In this document: positions 44,571 through 52,593 of the stretch, one piece after another
Layout: each line of letters begins with the position of its first letter
How positions within the stretch are numbered: the first letter of the stretch is position 1
The notes under the pieces: generated by a model
The model's database searches: none
Told to the model about the DNA's origin: nothing
The model's input: the letters and a program-made list of their open reading frames with translations, nothing else
Assembly (NCBI RefSeq): GCF_021533215.1
Contig: NZ_JAJNKA010000011.1
Span: forward strand, 124,001-188,000
Direction: 5' to 3'
Source: Portibacter lacus
GTDB lineage: Bacteria > Bacteroidota > Bacteroidia > Chitinophagales > Saprospiraceae
DNA length: 64,000 bases
Position numbers and translations under genes: made by a program

Positions 44571-44780
44571 TCTAGGAAGTATGAACTCACAGAACATGTG
44601 TTTTTTAGAAGGTAGCAATAGTTCGATTCACGTCATTTCGGACTTCAAAAATTGAGGTCACATAAAAAAATGAAAATAACTCAACTTTTTTTTATTGCAC
44701 TGAAAGGACCATTATCAAAGGGTTTCGGAGACATTTAGGTTTGAATTTGAAAATTTATTTTACTTTTTTTTGAAAAGATT

Positions 44781-44810
44781 GTGACCTTTTGAAAAGTGTG
44801 CGTCTTAAAG
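44781..44810 (+). promoter_or_regulatory. Candidate ECF-like promoter of RNA copy 3
   Basis: GTGAC (44781-44785), 15 bases, then CGTCTTAAAG (44801-44810). The blocks, the spacing, and about 40 bases after them (AATTA, TAATAAGATAAAGAT) match copy 2. Confidence 0.45.
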
Positions 44811-44848
44811 ATGTAATTAAGTAATAAGATAAAGATTTTATAAAAAAT

Positions 44849-44944
44849 AAAGCTCGCTAGTTCGCGGGCAAAGAATTGTTTTCAATTGGTTTTTTGGGGT
44901 TATGCAGGGATCGTCGAACCGTCGAGGATACCCTGTTTTTTTTT
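44849..44944 (+). ncRNA. Tandem structured RNA, copy 3 with exchanged terminator loop
   Basis: Core identical to copies 1 and 2 up to ATGCAGGG. The terminator then differs completely, yet pairs: CAGGG (44905-44909) with CCCTG (44931-44935), ATC with GAT, and TCGA with TCGA, followed by nine T. The inner sequence GCAGGGATCGTCGA is the same as in the REP-like copy at 28689. Confidence 0.65.
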
Positions 44945-44997
44945 GCCCAATTTCTTTTTTGAGGCGTAGATTTACTAATCCAGTCTCATTTTCTTAT

Positions 44998-45357
44998 TTA
45001 GTGTCTAGCTGCACACCTCACACATTGGTCACTTTCTGGCATATACATAAGTCTCTTCGGTTGGATTTCATTTTTGCAATAAGTACAAATCCCGAAATTT
45101 TCATTATCAATATTAGATAGCGCAGTTTTTAATTTAGCAAGTTTTTTTCTTGTATTGCGCAATGATGCTTCCATAACGCTCTTGTTATTAATTGCATCCA
45201 TTCGGCTAATTCGGCCGAGCGAGTTCTCTGGTTTTACAGGCTGGGTATTGTTTTCCATGTTAATAATATCAAGCTGAGCCTTTTCGACCATAGCAATAAT
45301 TTTGCTTTTGAGCAATAATTTCTCTTTTTGTTCCATAAAACAGCAAGTATTTGACAT
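44998..45357 (-). CDS. TraR/DksA-family zinc-finger protein
   Basis: This 119-aa protein has an N-terminal helical coiled coil and a C-terminal C4 zinc finger: CTYCKNEI, then CVRCA. DksA-family proteins bind the RNA polymerase secondary channel and, in some species, act with ppGpp. It lacks the DxxDxA tip motif in a form I can identify. It is divergent from the next gene, with an 83-bp gap between them. Gene named as family only. Confidence 0.85.
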   Translation of the reverse strand: MSNTCCFMEQKEKLLLKSKIIAMVEKAQLDIINMENNTQPVKPENSLGRISRMDAINNKSVMEASLRNTRKKLAKLKTALSNIDNENFGICTYCKNEIQPKRLMYMPESDQCVRCAARH

Positions 45358-45440
45358 AAATTAAACAATTTTTTTTCGTTATAAGAATAATAAGCTAAAT
45401 TTAGAGAGCTTACTTACACTAATTACTAAATACTACACCT

Positions 45441-45806
45441 ATGAGTCAACTAGATTGGACTTACGTCGATGACTATGGGGAAAAGTACAATGTTGGAATC
45501 GTTCATGTTGCTCCAAATGGCCACGTTGTGGTTAATTGTAACAACAAAATAATGATTATCGATTTTAATGTACTCCGAACTAAAACATACTCCTTCTTTT
45601 TAGGGCCAGAACTCTGCGAGCTTAATGTTAAGCGAGAGAAAGAAAACTTTTCTTATGGATTAACCATTAATGAGGAAGCAGATACGCCGTTAAACGAATT
45701 ACGAAGGAAGTATCGGAAGAGAGATCTGATGTACACATTGTTGATTTTTTCCTTACTATTAGCCTCTGTTTTCGTGTTTAGCTATACCTTTTTAACCATT
45801 ATGTGA
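45441..45806 (+). CDS. Hypothetical tail-anchored membrane protein, 121 aa
   Basis: I do not recognise this protein. The first 90 residues are soluble with a beta-rich pattern, then a basic stretch (RRKYRKRD) and a single C-terminal hydrophobic helix (LLIFSLLLASVFVFSYTFLTIM). The orientation is probably N-in. It stands 40 bp before scpB on the same strand and may be cotranscribed. Confidence 0.6.
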   Translation: MSQLDWTYVDDYGEKYNVGIVHVAPNGHVVVNCNNKIMIIDFNVLRTKTYSFFLGPELCELNVKREKENFSYGLTINEEADTPLNELRRKYRKRDLMYTLLIFSLLLASVFVFSYTFLTIM

Positions 45807-45845
45807 TATTGAATTTATAACTTTGATAGTTATAAAGCATAAGAA

Positions 45846-46427
45846 TTGGATAGGTTAGATTTACATGTTGAGAGTTTAATATTTGCGACTGATGTACCCA
45901 TCAGCGCCGAAATGATAAAGAAATGCCTGGATCGATTATTGGTCCAGGATTTTGATATTGGGGAAATCCACCAAGCTATTTTTCGATTAACTGAGAAATA
46001 TAATGCAGATTCATTTGCGTTCGGTATCGATGAAATAGATGGTGCATTCGCATTTATGAGCAAACCTGCATATCATGCAACAGTAGGATCGTTACTGAAA
46101 GAGAAATCTAATTCTAAGTTAACTAAGGTGGCCATGGAAACTTTAAGCATTATAGCTTATAAGCAACCGGTAACGAAGACTTTTATAGAAAGTATCAGAG
46201 GTGTAAATAGTGACTACACCGTTCAGAAATTATTAGAAAAAGAATTAATAGAGTTGGCAGGTAGAGCTGAAGGGCCAGGAAAGCCACTACTATATAGAAC
46301 GAGCGCTAAGTTCATGGATTACTTTGGGCTTAAGTCAGCTAAAGATCTACCGACTTTAAAAGAATTTAATCAATCAGAGGAGACGATCGGTCAACCATCC
46401 TCGATAGAAATTGTTGAAGAAGAATGA
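45846..46427 (+). CDS. scpB: Segregation and condensation protein B
   Basis: This 193-aa protein pairs with ScpA and SMC in chromosome compaction. It shows the two winged-helix domains, including LHVESLIFATDVPISAEM at the start and VAMETLSIIAYKQPVTKTFIESIRGVNSDY, the most conserved ScpB stretch. It uses a TTG start; there is no ATG nearby that keeps the first helix. It overlaps the next gene by 4 bp. scpA is not in the window. Confidence 0.9.
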   Translation: MDRLDLHVESLIFATDVPISAEMIKKCLDRLLVQDFDIGEIHQAIFRLTEKYNADSFAFGIDEIDGAFAFMSKPAYHATVGSLLKEKSNSKLTKVAMETLSIIAYKQPVTKTFIESIRGVNSDYTVQKLLEKELIELAGRAEGPGKPLLYRTSAKFMDYFGLKSAKDLPTLKEFNQSEETIGQPSSIEIVEEE

Positions 46428-46954
46428 CAGAAGATAAACCATTAATAAATCGAGTAGCTAATTCAGGGCTTATTAACTTTAATTTGGAGGATCATTATCC
46501 AGCGAATGAGTTTTATGTATTTGATCTGAAAGATTATCTATTCATGGAATTGATCTTGAAGGAAAAAGATTTCAGAACATCACTGATGGAATTTGATTGG
46601 TCAGTGGTTCAGGACAAGATTGTATTGGTGTTATGCTCTACGGATGCAATCATTCCTGTGTGGGCTTACATGCTGGTGAGTGCTTATGCTGAAGAATACG
46701 GAGCGCAAATATTTCAGGGAACCCAAACTGAGTATTTAAAATATTATTATCAAAAATTAATTGATAGTATAAATGGCGAAGAATATAAAGATCAACGCGT
46801 CGTTATAAAGGGATGTAGTAATAAAGAAGTGCCACCTTCAGCTTACGCGGCAATTACTAGAAAGCTAAAACCCTTTGCTCAAAGTATCATGTACGGTGAA
46901 CCATGTAGCACAGTTCCGATCTTTAAGCGGCCTAGGGTTTTAAAGAAAGCATAA
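46424..46954 (+). CDS. DUF2480 family protein
   Basis: This 176-aa protein matches the Bacteroidota-specific DUF2480 family: NRVANSGLINFNLEDHYP, VFDLKDYLFMELILKEKDFR, and a C-terminal SIMYGEPCSTVPIFKRP. The function is unknown. A 4-bp overlap couples it to scpB, a pairing that may point to a role near chromosome segregation or simply shared transcription. Confidence 0.85.
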   Translation: MTEDKPLINRVANSGLINFNLEDHYPANEFYVFDLKDYLFMELILKEKDFRTSLMEFDWSVVQDKIVLVLCSTDAIIPVWAYMLVSAYAEEYGAQIFQGTQTEYLKYYYQKLIDSINGEEYKDQRVVIKGCSNKEVPPSAYAAITRKLKPFAQSIMYGEPCSTVPIFKRPRVLKKA

Positions 46955-46987
46955 TTTTCTTTAACTTAGACTAAATTTAACAAGGCT

Positions 46988-47938
46988 ATGAATCGATTAT
47001 TCACATTACTATCCGTTGTTTCTGGATTGGTTTTCACTTCTATGATATTTATTTCCTATACTTCTACGTCTGATGAGGCGGATAATAAGCCGTCGAAAGT
47101 AGTAGAAGCAAGTTCAAGCGAAAGTGTAGCTCCAGAAGGTCTGCCTCAAGTAATCAAGGCTGCTGATTTAACAAAGACTTATACATTTGCTGGTGAAGTT
47201 CTGCCGCTTGATAATTTTGATGCGGTTGAACGATTCGATAGAGAATTAATGGTGAATTCTTACTGGCAATCTAATACTTTGTTAAATATTAAGCGAGCTA
47301 ATCGTTTTTTTCCAACGATGGAAAGAATTTTAGCAGAAAATGGAGTCCCAGATGATTTCAAATACCTAGCAGTTGCTGAAAGTAATTTGATGAATGCGGT
47401 TTCTCCATCCGGTGCGAGAGGTTTTTGGCAATTCATGAAGCTTTCGGGAAAAGAGTATGGTTTAGAAATAAATGATGAAGTAGATGAAAGATACCATTTA
47501 GAGAAAAGTACCCAGGCGGCATGTGAATATATCAAATGGTTGAAAAGTAAATTTGGAACATGGTTTGACGCTGCAGCTGCTTATAATGTGGGACCTACAC
47601 GTTACAAATCATTACTCGCATCACAAGATCAAGAGCATTACTTTGATCTGAATCTGAATTCAGAAACGAGCAGATATGTTTTCCGATTAATGGCCATTAA
47701 AGAAATTATGTCTAATCCAAGCATGTATGGCTTCTATCTTGAACCGTCGGATATGTACAAGCCATTCGAAAATGTTTATCAAGTTGAAATTTCTAAATCT
47801 GTTCCGAGCTGGTCTAAATTTGCAGAAGAGCATGGTATTTCTTATCGTATTCTAAAGGTTTATAATCCTTGGTTGAGAGATAAGAAATTAACGGTTATGA
47901 AGAACAAATACTTGGTAACAATTCCGAAAGAGTCGTAG
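46988..47938 (+). CDS. Lytic transglycosylase (SLT domain) with LysM-like tail
   Basis: This 316-aa exported enzyme has a signal anchor (residues 7-24) and an SLT domain (about 110-230): catalytic Glu in YLAVAESNLMNAVSPSGARG, then FWQFM, and AAAAYNVGPTRYK. The C-terminal 50 residues (SVPSWSKFAEEHGISYRILKVYNPWL) look like a degenerate LysM. It cleaves glycan strands of peptidoglycan to give anhydro-muropeptides, as MltD does. Confidence 0.88.
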   Translation: MNRLFTLLSVVSGLVFTSMIFISYTSTSDEADNKPSKVVEASSSESVAPEGLPQVIKAADLTKTYTFAGEVLPLDNFDAVERFDRELMVNSYWQSNTLLNIKRANRFFPTMERILAENGVPDDFKYLAVAESNLMNAVSPSGARGFWQFMKLSGKEYGLEINDEVDERYHLEKSTQAACEYIKWLKSKFGTWFDAAAAYNVGPTRYKSLLASQDQEHYFDLNLNSETSRYVFRLMAIKEIMSNPSMYGFYLEPSDMYKPFENVYQVEISKSVPSWSKFAEEHGISYRILKVYNPWLRDKKLTVMKNKYLVTIPKES

Positions 47939-47952
47939 AAGATGGATTAGTA

Positions 47953-48250
47953 TAGTTTAGAGTTTATAGGTCAATGTTTAAAGTGATAAATGGACTTGTA
48001 AGCTTGAAATAAAATGGAGAGGCTGCTAAGCCATTTTCTAGTTTAAAGTTTATAGGTCAATGTTTAAAGTTTTTTCAATAACAAATGGACTAGTAAGCTC
48101 GAAATGTAATGAAGAGAGTGCTAAGCCATGTTCTAGTTTAGAGTTTTTTAGGTCAATGTTTAGTGATAAATGGACTTGTAAGCTTGAAATTAAATGGAGA
48201 GAGTGCTAAGCCATGTTCTAGTTTAAAGTTTTATAGGTCAAAGTTTAAAG
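47953..48250 (+). repeat. Tandem array of 85-95 bp units carrying REP-like elements
   Basis: Three full units and a partial fourth, each starting TAGTTTAAAGTTTATAGGTC (with variants) and ending TGCTAAGCCATG or TTT. Each full unit holds the palindromic core TGGACTTGTAAGCTTGAAAT, then GGAGAG..TGCTAAGCCA, also found singly at 28312 and 39521. It lies directly after the lytic transglycosylase gene and contains no reading frame. Confidence 0.8.
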
Positions 48251-48346
48251 ATTTTTAAATAATGTAGAGAAGCCTCGACATTTATACCGAACTCTATCTA
48301 ATGCTCATCCTAATGGGACGAGGCCCTATATTGATTATAAAATTAA

Positions 48347-48381
48347 AAACGCCTTGTAAATCAATGATTTACAAGGCGTTT
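48347..48381 (-). terminator. Strong terminator of the tRNA gene
   Basis: Perfect 15-bp inverted repeat AAACGCCTTGTAAAT (48347-48361) / ATTTACAAGGCGTTT (48367-48381), starting 4 bp after the tRNA, with T-run on the reverse strand. Confidence 0.9.
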
Positions 48382-48384
48382 AAG

Positions 48385-48458
48385 TGGACCCACAGGGACT
48401 TGAACCCCGGGCCACCTGATTATGAGTCAGGTGCTCTAACCAGCTGAGCTATAGGTCC
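48385..48458 (-). tRNA. tRNA with CAT anticodon (elongator Met or Ile2)
   Basis: The 74-nt cloverleaf on the reverse strand has the acceptor stem GGACCTA/TGGGTCC with discriminator A, a D-arm with CTCAGCTGGTTAGAG, the anticodon arm CCTGACTCATAATCAGG (anticodon CAT) and the TPsiC arm with GGTTCAAGTCC. CCA is not encoded. The pairs C4-G69 and C5-G68 are the ones TilS recognises in tRNA-Ile2, so this may be the AUA-reading tRNA-Ile2 rather than tRNA-Met. It is not possible to decide without comparing all CAT tRNAs in the genome. A TAAATTTG (48507-48500) is a possible -7 element upstream. Confidence 0.92.
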
Positions 48459-48889
48459 GAGTTATGCCTTCACAAGCAAAAGTTGCTTATAAAGCGGTGC
48501 AAATTTAATAATTTGAAGGAATAATAAGGAAATAATTAGTTTTTTTTTATTTGAGGTAATCGAATTCCAGTTAATTTTGAGTTTTGAAAGGAAAATTGAA
48601 TTTATAATTATATTGCTGAAATAAGCGATGTTACATAAAGATAATTTTAGTACCTCTGTTTACCTATCTAATAAAGATTAAAATAGAAATGCTGTAATTA
48701 AGACTTTCGCATTTGTTTATAAATAAAATTTGCTTCATAAATCTGGTCGGTAATCTAGTTAAAAATTGACATAAAAATTAAAAAATGATCGAACTGTCAA
48801 GTACTTTTCATATCACGTCAATTCAAATATTCAGCATAGGGTAGAGGAGTCAGTACTTGTCTTCTTTTTAGATCAAACACCTTTATACC
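48459..48889. other. 431-bp AT-rich intergenic region
   Basis: Upstream of the tRNA and of the divergent 297-aa gene. Apart from the candidate tRNA promoter I see no coding frame, repeat or hairpin that stands out. Confidence 0.4.
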
Positions 48890-49783
48890 ATGGATCTATT
48901 GAAAAAATACCTACCTATCCTAGGGGCAGTAGTAGCTACCCTTAGTATGAATGCTCAGTATTCCTATATTCCGAACGATCTGGAACTTTTAGAGCGGATG
49001 AATGTGAAGCAAGAGCGTATTCGATACTCCGAAAGATTAGGAGATACTTCTGTTTTTGAGACAAATATATTCGATGAAAATGCCAATTTGATTGAGTACA
49101 AGAGCAAAGAGAATATGCCTATTCAAGCAAAAATTATATTTCATTATGACGAAAATAATTTCTGCTATAGGGAAGATTACTATCGAAATCATATCCTCTA
49201 TCAATACAAAGAAATCAACAGGACTCCTTTAAAGCAAGTGGAACGATACTACAGTGTGACTGGTGAGTATAAGGGCTTGCAGCAAACGACCTACTTCAAC
49301 GAAGATGGTAAAGAAGAAAAGTTGATTATTAAGAGAAAGGGACACCCAAAAGTGACGAGAAAGTACTTTTATCATGATAATGGAAATCTGAAACAAATCT
49401 GGGTTAAGAAAGATGGCAAACCGACGATCGCCAATTTTGATCTGAATGGAGATAGAATAGGGGAGGAACAGAAAAAGGAGGTTCCAAGAAAAGTTCTTGC
49501 CTATCATGAAGATGGGGCCGTGAAAATAGATACGCGCATCTTTACCGTGACAGATATACTTCCAGATGAGATTATAAAAGTGGGAAAAGGATATCAAGAT
49601 GAGTATAGTATGGAAATGTATACGTATTACCTTCCGAATGGACTCAATGAAATGACTCAAATATGTATCGAAGATAAGCTGATGTACACCTACTTTTCTG
49701 ATTACACCTTTCATGAAACAGAAGCTCCCCTTGAACCATTTATTGAAAAAGAAGTAAATATCTCAACATCCTCCTTAGAGTAG
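48890..49783 (+). CDS. Secreted hypothetical protein with YD-like repeats
   Basis: This 297-aa protein has a signal peptide ending near residue 23 (LSMNAQ). The body shows loosely repeated strands such as YYSVTGEYKGLQQTTYFNED, YFYHDNGNLKQIWV, AYHEDGAVKID and YYLPNGLNEMTQI, about 25-40 residues apart. This layout recalls YD/RHS-like or MORN-variant (YwqK-like) repeat proteins, but I cannot assign a family. It may be transcribed with the YciI-like gene 72 bp downstream. Confidence 0.55.
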   Translation: MDLLKKYLPILGAVVATLSMNAQYSYIPNDLELLERMNVKQERIRYSERLGDTSVFETNIFDENANLIEYKSKENMPIQAKIIFHYDENNFCYREDYYRNHILYQYKEINRTPLKQVERYYSVTGEYKGLQQTTYFNEDGKEEKLIIKRKGHPKVTRKYFYHDNGNLKQIWVKKDGKPTIANFDLNGDRIGEEQKKEVPRKVLAYHEDGAVKIDTRIFTVTDILPDEIIKVGKGYQDEYSMEMYTYYLPNGLNEMTQICIEDKLMYTYFSDYTFHETEAPLEPFIEKEVNISTSSLE

Positions 49784-49855
49784 AGCATAAGAATTATTTC
49801 CACACTCCTTAGAAATTTATTAAATTGGATGTATAGGAAATGAAAATAATCGCTT

Positions 49856-50314
49856 ATGAGATCTATGATAATGTATTTTGGAATGCTATTAATTAGCCTT
49901 GGATTAAATGCACAAAACGATAATCCGAAATATGATGCAGAGCTCGCGGCTGCTTTAGGTGCCGATGATTATGGGATGAAGACTTATGTGTTTGTCATTC
50001 TGAAAACGGGAGATAATACTTCGAAAGATGAAGAAAAGAGAAATACCAGTTTTGCAGGGCATATGAAGAATATTTCGCAATTGGTGAAAGAAGATAAGTT
50101 AGTTATTGCAGGTCCGATGCTGAAAAACGATAAAAACTATCGTGGCATCTTTATTCTAAATGTTGACAATCTAGAAGCTGCTGAGGATTTACTTGCAACT
50201 GATCCAGCCATCAAAGATGGATATATTGCTTACGAAATGTATCCTTGGTATGGTTCTGCAGCGATATCCGAATATCTAGAAGCTTCAGATAAAGTTTGGA
50301 AAATTAAGCCCTAA
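49856..50314 (+). CDS. Secreted YciI-related protein
   Basis: This 152-aa protein has a signal peptide (residues 1-20, LGLNAQ) and a YCII-related domain: VFVILKTGDN, then FAGHMKNISQLVKEDKLVIAGPM and GIFILNVDNLEAAEDLLATDPAIKDG, followed by a C-terminal Trp-rich YPWYGSAAI. The family has a ferredoxin-like fold, with His and Asp seen here in GHM and TDPA that may be catalytic. The reaction is unknown. Confidence 0.8.
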   Translation: MRSMIMYFGMLLISLGLNAQNDNPKYDAELAAALGADDYGMKTYVFVILKTGDNTSKDEEKRNTSFAGHMKNISQLVKEDKLVIAGPMLKNDKNYRGIFILNVDNLEAAEDLLATDPAIKDGYIAYEMYPWYGSAAISEYLEASDKVWKIKP

Positions 50315-50404
50315 CTTATAAGCATATGAATAAAGGGACTCAATGCAGAAAATGCATTAGAATTTGATGGCAAACTTATCTATTATAAAAATTTCCTTGG
50401 CGAA

Positions 50405-50617
50405 TTAATTCGAAAGCGACATTTTAGAAACCTGGCAGTCTTTGCAATCTTTGATTTCTCCGAAATAGGTTTCCCTGTATTTGTGCAGGGTTTTAAATGG
50501 AATCCCTAAGATAGTTTTTTTGATGTAGGTAACTTTAGTAAGCAGAACTCCCATTTTAGGGTGGTATCTGGTTTCTAGTTTTCTTCTTCTTTTAACGGAT
50601 AATATTCTAAGTATCAA
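50405..50617 (-). CDS. Small conserved protein, 70 aa, basic
   Basis: The sequence includes KLETRYHPKMGVLLTKVTYI, then LGIPFKTLHKYRETYFGEIK and a CxxC pair in DCKDC. I recall similar short proteins in other Bacteroidota, always with the KTLHRYRxTYxGEVKDC-type ending, but no known function. A -7 element (TACCTTTG) on the correct strand lies 72 bases upstream, which supports expression. Confidence 0.55.
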   Translation of the reverse strand: MILRILSVKRRRKLETRYHPKMGVLLTKVTYIKKTILGIPFKTLHKYRETYFGEIKDCKDCQVSKMSLSN

Positions 50618-50880
50618 AAGCTATAATTTTATTAAAAAAATGGATTATGAAAGATATTCTTAACACGAATCCAATGTTTATCAAGCCGCAAAGGTACAAA
50701 AATTTAATGGATTAGCTTTTAGACCACGGTTTCTAGGTAGAATTAGACTATTAATGCAGTTATTAGCAAGCAGGAAGAATTCGCTAATAATCGGACAAGG
50801 GATTGCATTTGCATTGAAAATGGCAAGATTTCACCATACATGCTCTTGCTGAATTCCAAGGTCTTGAGAGACCAAAAAAA
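50618..50880. other. Intergenic region between the small gene and the rny terminator
   Basis: Contains the -7 element at 50689-50696 and the perfect short hairpin GGTCT/AGACC (50860-50873). Nothing else could be supported. Confidence 0.35.
50689..50696 (-). promoter_or_regulatory. Probable -7 element TACCTTTG of the 70-aa gene
   Basis: Reverse-strand TACCTTTG fits TAnnTTTG exactly. No TTTG is seen 19-21 bases upstream, so it is a single-element match. Confidence 0.4.
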
Positions 50881-50908
50881 AGACCCGAAACATTGCTGCA
50901 TCGGGTCT
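50881..50908 (-). terminator. Terminator of the rny operon
   Basis: AGACCCGA (50881-50888) / TCGGGTCT (50901-50908), followed on the reverse strand by eight T. It is 25 bp from the rny stop. Confidence 0.85.
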
Positions 50909-50932
50909 TATATATTTTAAATCTGTAAGATT

Positions 50933-52591
50933 CTATCTTGCGTAAGCCACCGCTCTTTTTTCTCTGATAACCGTCACTTTCACTTGACCAGGATATTGCA
51001 TTTCATCCTGAATCTTCTGAGAAATCATAAATGATAAGTCATCTGCAAATGCATCCGTTACTTTATCACTTTCTACGATTACTCTAAGTTCTCTTCCTGC
51101 CTGAAGTGCATATGCTTTCTGTACACCATCATATTCCATTGCTAGATCTTCTAACTCAGTAATACGTTTCAAGTAACTTTCTAGAATTTCTCTTCTTGCT
51201 CCCGGTCTCGCTCCAGATATAGCATCACATGCTTGAACGATCGGTGCAATAATGTTATTCATTTCTACCTCGTCATGGTGAGCACCTACAGCGTTACAGA
51301 TGATATCACTCTCTTTATGCTTCTCACATAACTGCATTCCTAAGATTGCGTGTGATAATTCTGATTCCTCTTCTGCTACCTTTCCGATATCGTGGAGCAA
51401 TCCTCCTCTCTTTGCCATTTTAACTTGCTTAGGACTCATTCCTAATTCAGAAGCCATAATTGCGCATAAGTGAGCTGTCTCGATTGAGTGCTTTAATAGA
51501 TTCTGACCATATGAGGATCTAAATCTCATTCTACCGACCATTTTCACTAAGTAAGGGTGAAGACCGTGAATATCAAGATCAATTACAGTTCTTTCTCCTA
51601 TTTCTACGATCTGTTCGTCTAATTGCTTTCTAACCTTAGCAACAACTTCTTCGATCTTAGTTGGGTGAATTCTTCCATCAGCAACTAATCTCTTCAGTGC
51701 TAATCGACAGATTTCTCTTCTGATTGGATCAAAACTAGAAATGATAATCGCTTCTGGAGTATCGTCAACAACGATCTCAGCTCCAGTAGCTGCTTCTAGC
51801 GCTCTAATATTTCGCCCTTCTCTTCCTATAATCTGACCTTTGATATCGTCTGATTCTAGATTGAAAACAGAAACAGTATTCTCAATGGTATATTCAGCAC
51901 ACATTCTTTGTATAGACTGAATAACTATTTTCTTAGCTTCTTTGTTGGCAGTTAATTGAGCCTGAGAGATCACATCTTTTTGTAAAGCCATTGCATCGGT
52001 TTCAGCTTTCGCTTTTACGGCTTCTAATAATTGCTCTTTCGCTTCTGCTTCTGAAAGTTTAGCGACTGATTCCAGTGCTTTGATATGATGTTCATTCGCT
52101 TTATCCAGTTGTTCTTTCTTAGTAGAAACTATTTTTAATTGTTTCTCAAGATTGGTACGAATATTCTCTATTTCCTGTTCTTTACTTTCGATGTTTTCTA
52201 ATTTGTCATCAAAAGATTGTTGTTTCTTGGCTATTTCTTTTTCCTTCTCTTTAATTTCTAGTCCAAGTTCTTTTAACTCAAGTATTTGTTGATTCTTCTT
52301 TGCATCTAGATCAGATTTTAAAGCAGCAAATTTGTCTTTAGCTTCTCTAATCTTCTTTTGCTTGATGTCTTCGTTTTTAGATTCTGCTCGTGATACGATT
52401 TTTTCAGCTTTCGTTTCTGCTTCATCTATTTTTCTCTTAGCAGTAATATCTGCTTCCTTTAATGTCAGATCTGCTTTCTTATTGGCTTCTTCTATTTTAC
52501 CTAAACTGCCTCGTTTAACAGTAAAGTATACAGCAAGAAAACCAACTACGGCCCCAACTACGAGTCCTATAACTAATCCCATCATGTCCAT
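50933..52591 (-). CDS. rny: Ribonuclease Y
   Basis: This 552-aa endoribonuclease initiates mRNA decay at the membrane. It has an N-terminal helix ([19 protein letters not shown]), a long coiled coil (to about 200), a KH domain ([21 protein letters not shown]) and an HD domain with the metal-binding HDIGK ([14 protein letters not shown]). The start at 52591 is followed by further ATGs at codons 3 and 4. It is downstream of zapA, separated by a structured 100-bp gap whose closing stem ends two bases before the ATG. Confidence 0.95.
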   Translation of the reverse strand: MDMMGLVIGLVVGAVVGFLAVYFTVKRGSLGKIEEANKKADLTLKEADITAKRKIDEAETKAEKIVSRAESKNEDIKQKKIREAKDKFAALKSDLDAKKNQQILELKELGLEIKEKEKEIAKKQQSFDDKLENIESKEQEIENIRTNLEKQLKIVSTKKEQLDKANEHHIKALESVAKLSEAEAKEQLLEAVKAKAETDAMALQKDVISQAQLTANKEAKKIVIQSIQRMCAEYTIENTVSVFNLESDDIKGQIIGREGRNIRALEAATGAEIVVDDTPEAIIISSFDPIRREICRLALKRLVADGRIHPTKIEEVVAKVRKQLDEQIVEIGERTVIDLDIHGLHPYLVKMVGRMRFRSSYGQNLLKHSIETAHLCAIMASELGMSPKQVKMAKRGGLLHDIGKVAEEESELSHAILGMQLCEKHKESDIICNAVGAHHDEVEMNNIIAPIVQACDAISGARPGARREILESYLKRITELEDLAMEYDGVQKAYALQAGRELRVIVESDKVTDAFADDLSFMISQKIQDEMQYPGQVKVTVIREKRAVAYAR

Positions 52592-52593
52592 AT

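Noticed and set aside
44385-44618. A 77-codon minus-strand reading frame over RNA copy 2
   Set aside because: It lies across the structured RNA and its upstream region, has low-complexity composition (runs of K and F) and no counterpart in copies 1 and 3.
47953-48250. Tandem repeat array considered as a CRISPR array
   Set aside because: Units are 85-95 bp, the spacers are as similar as the repeats, and there are no cas genes in the window.
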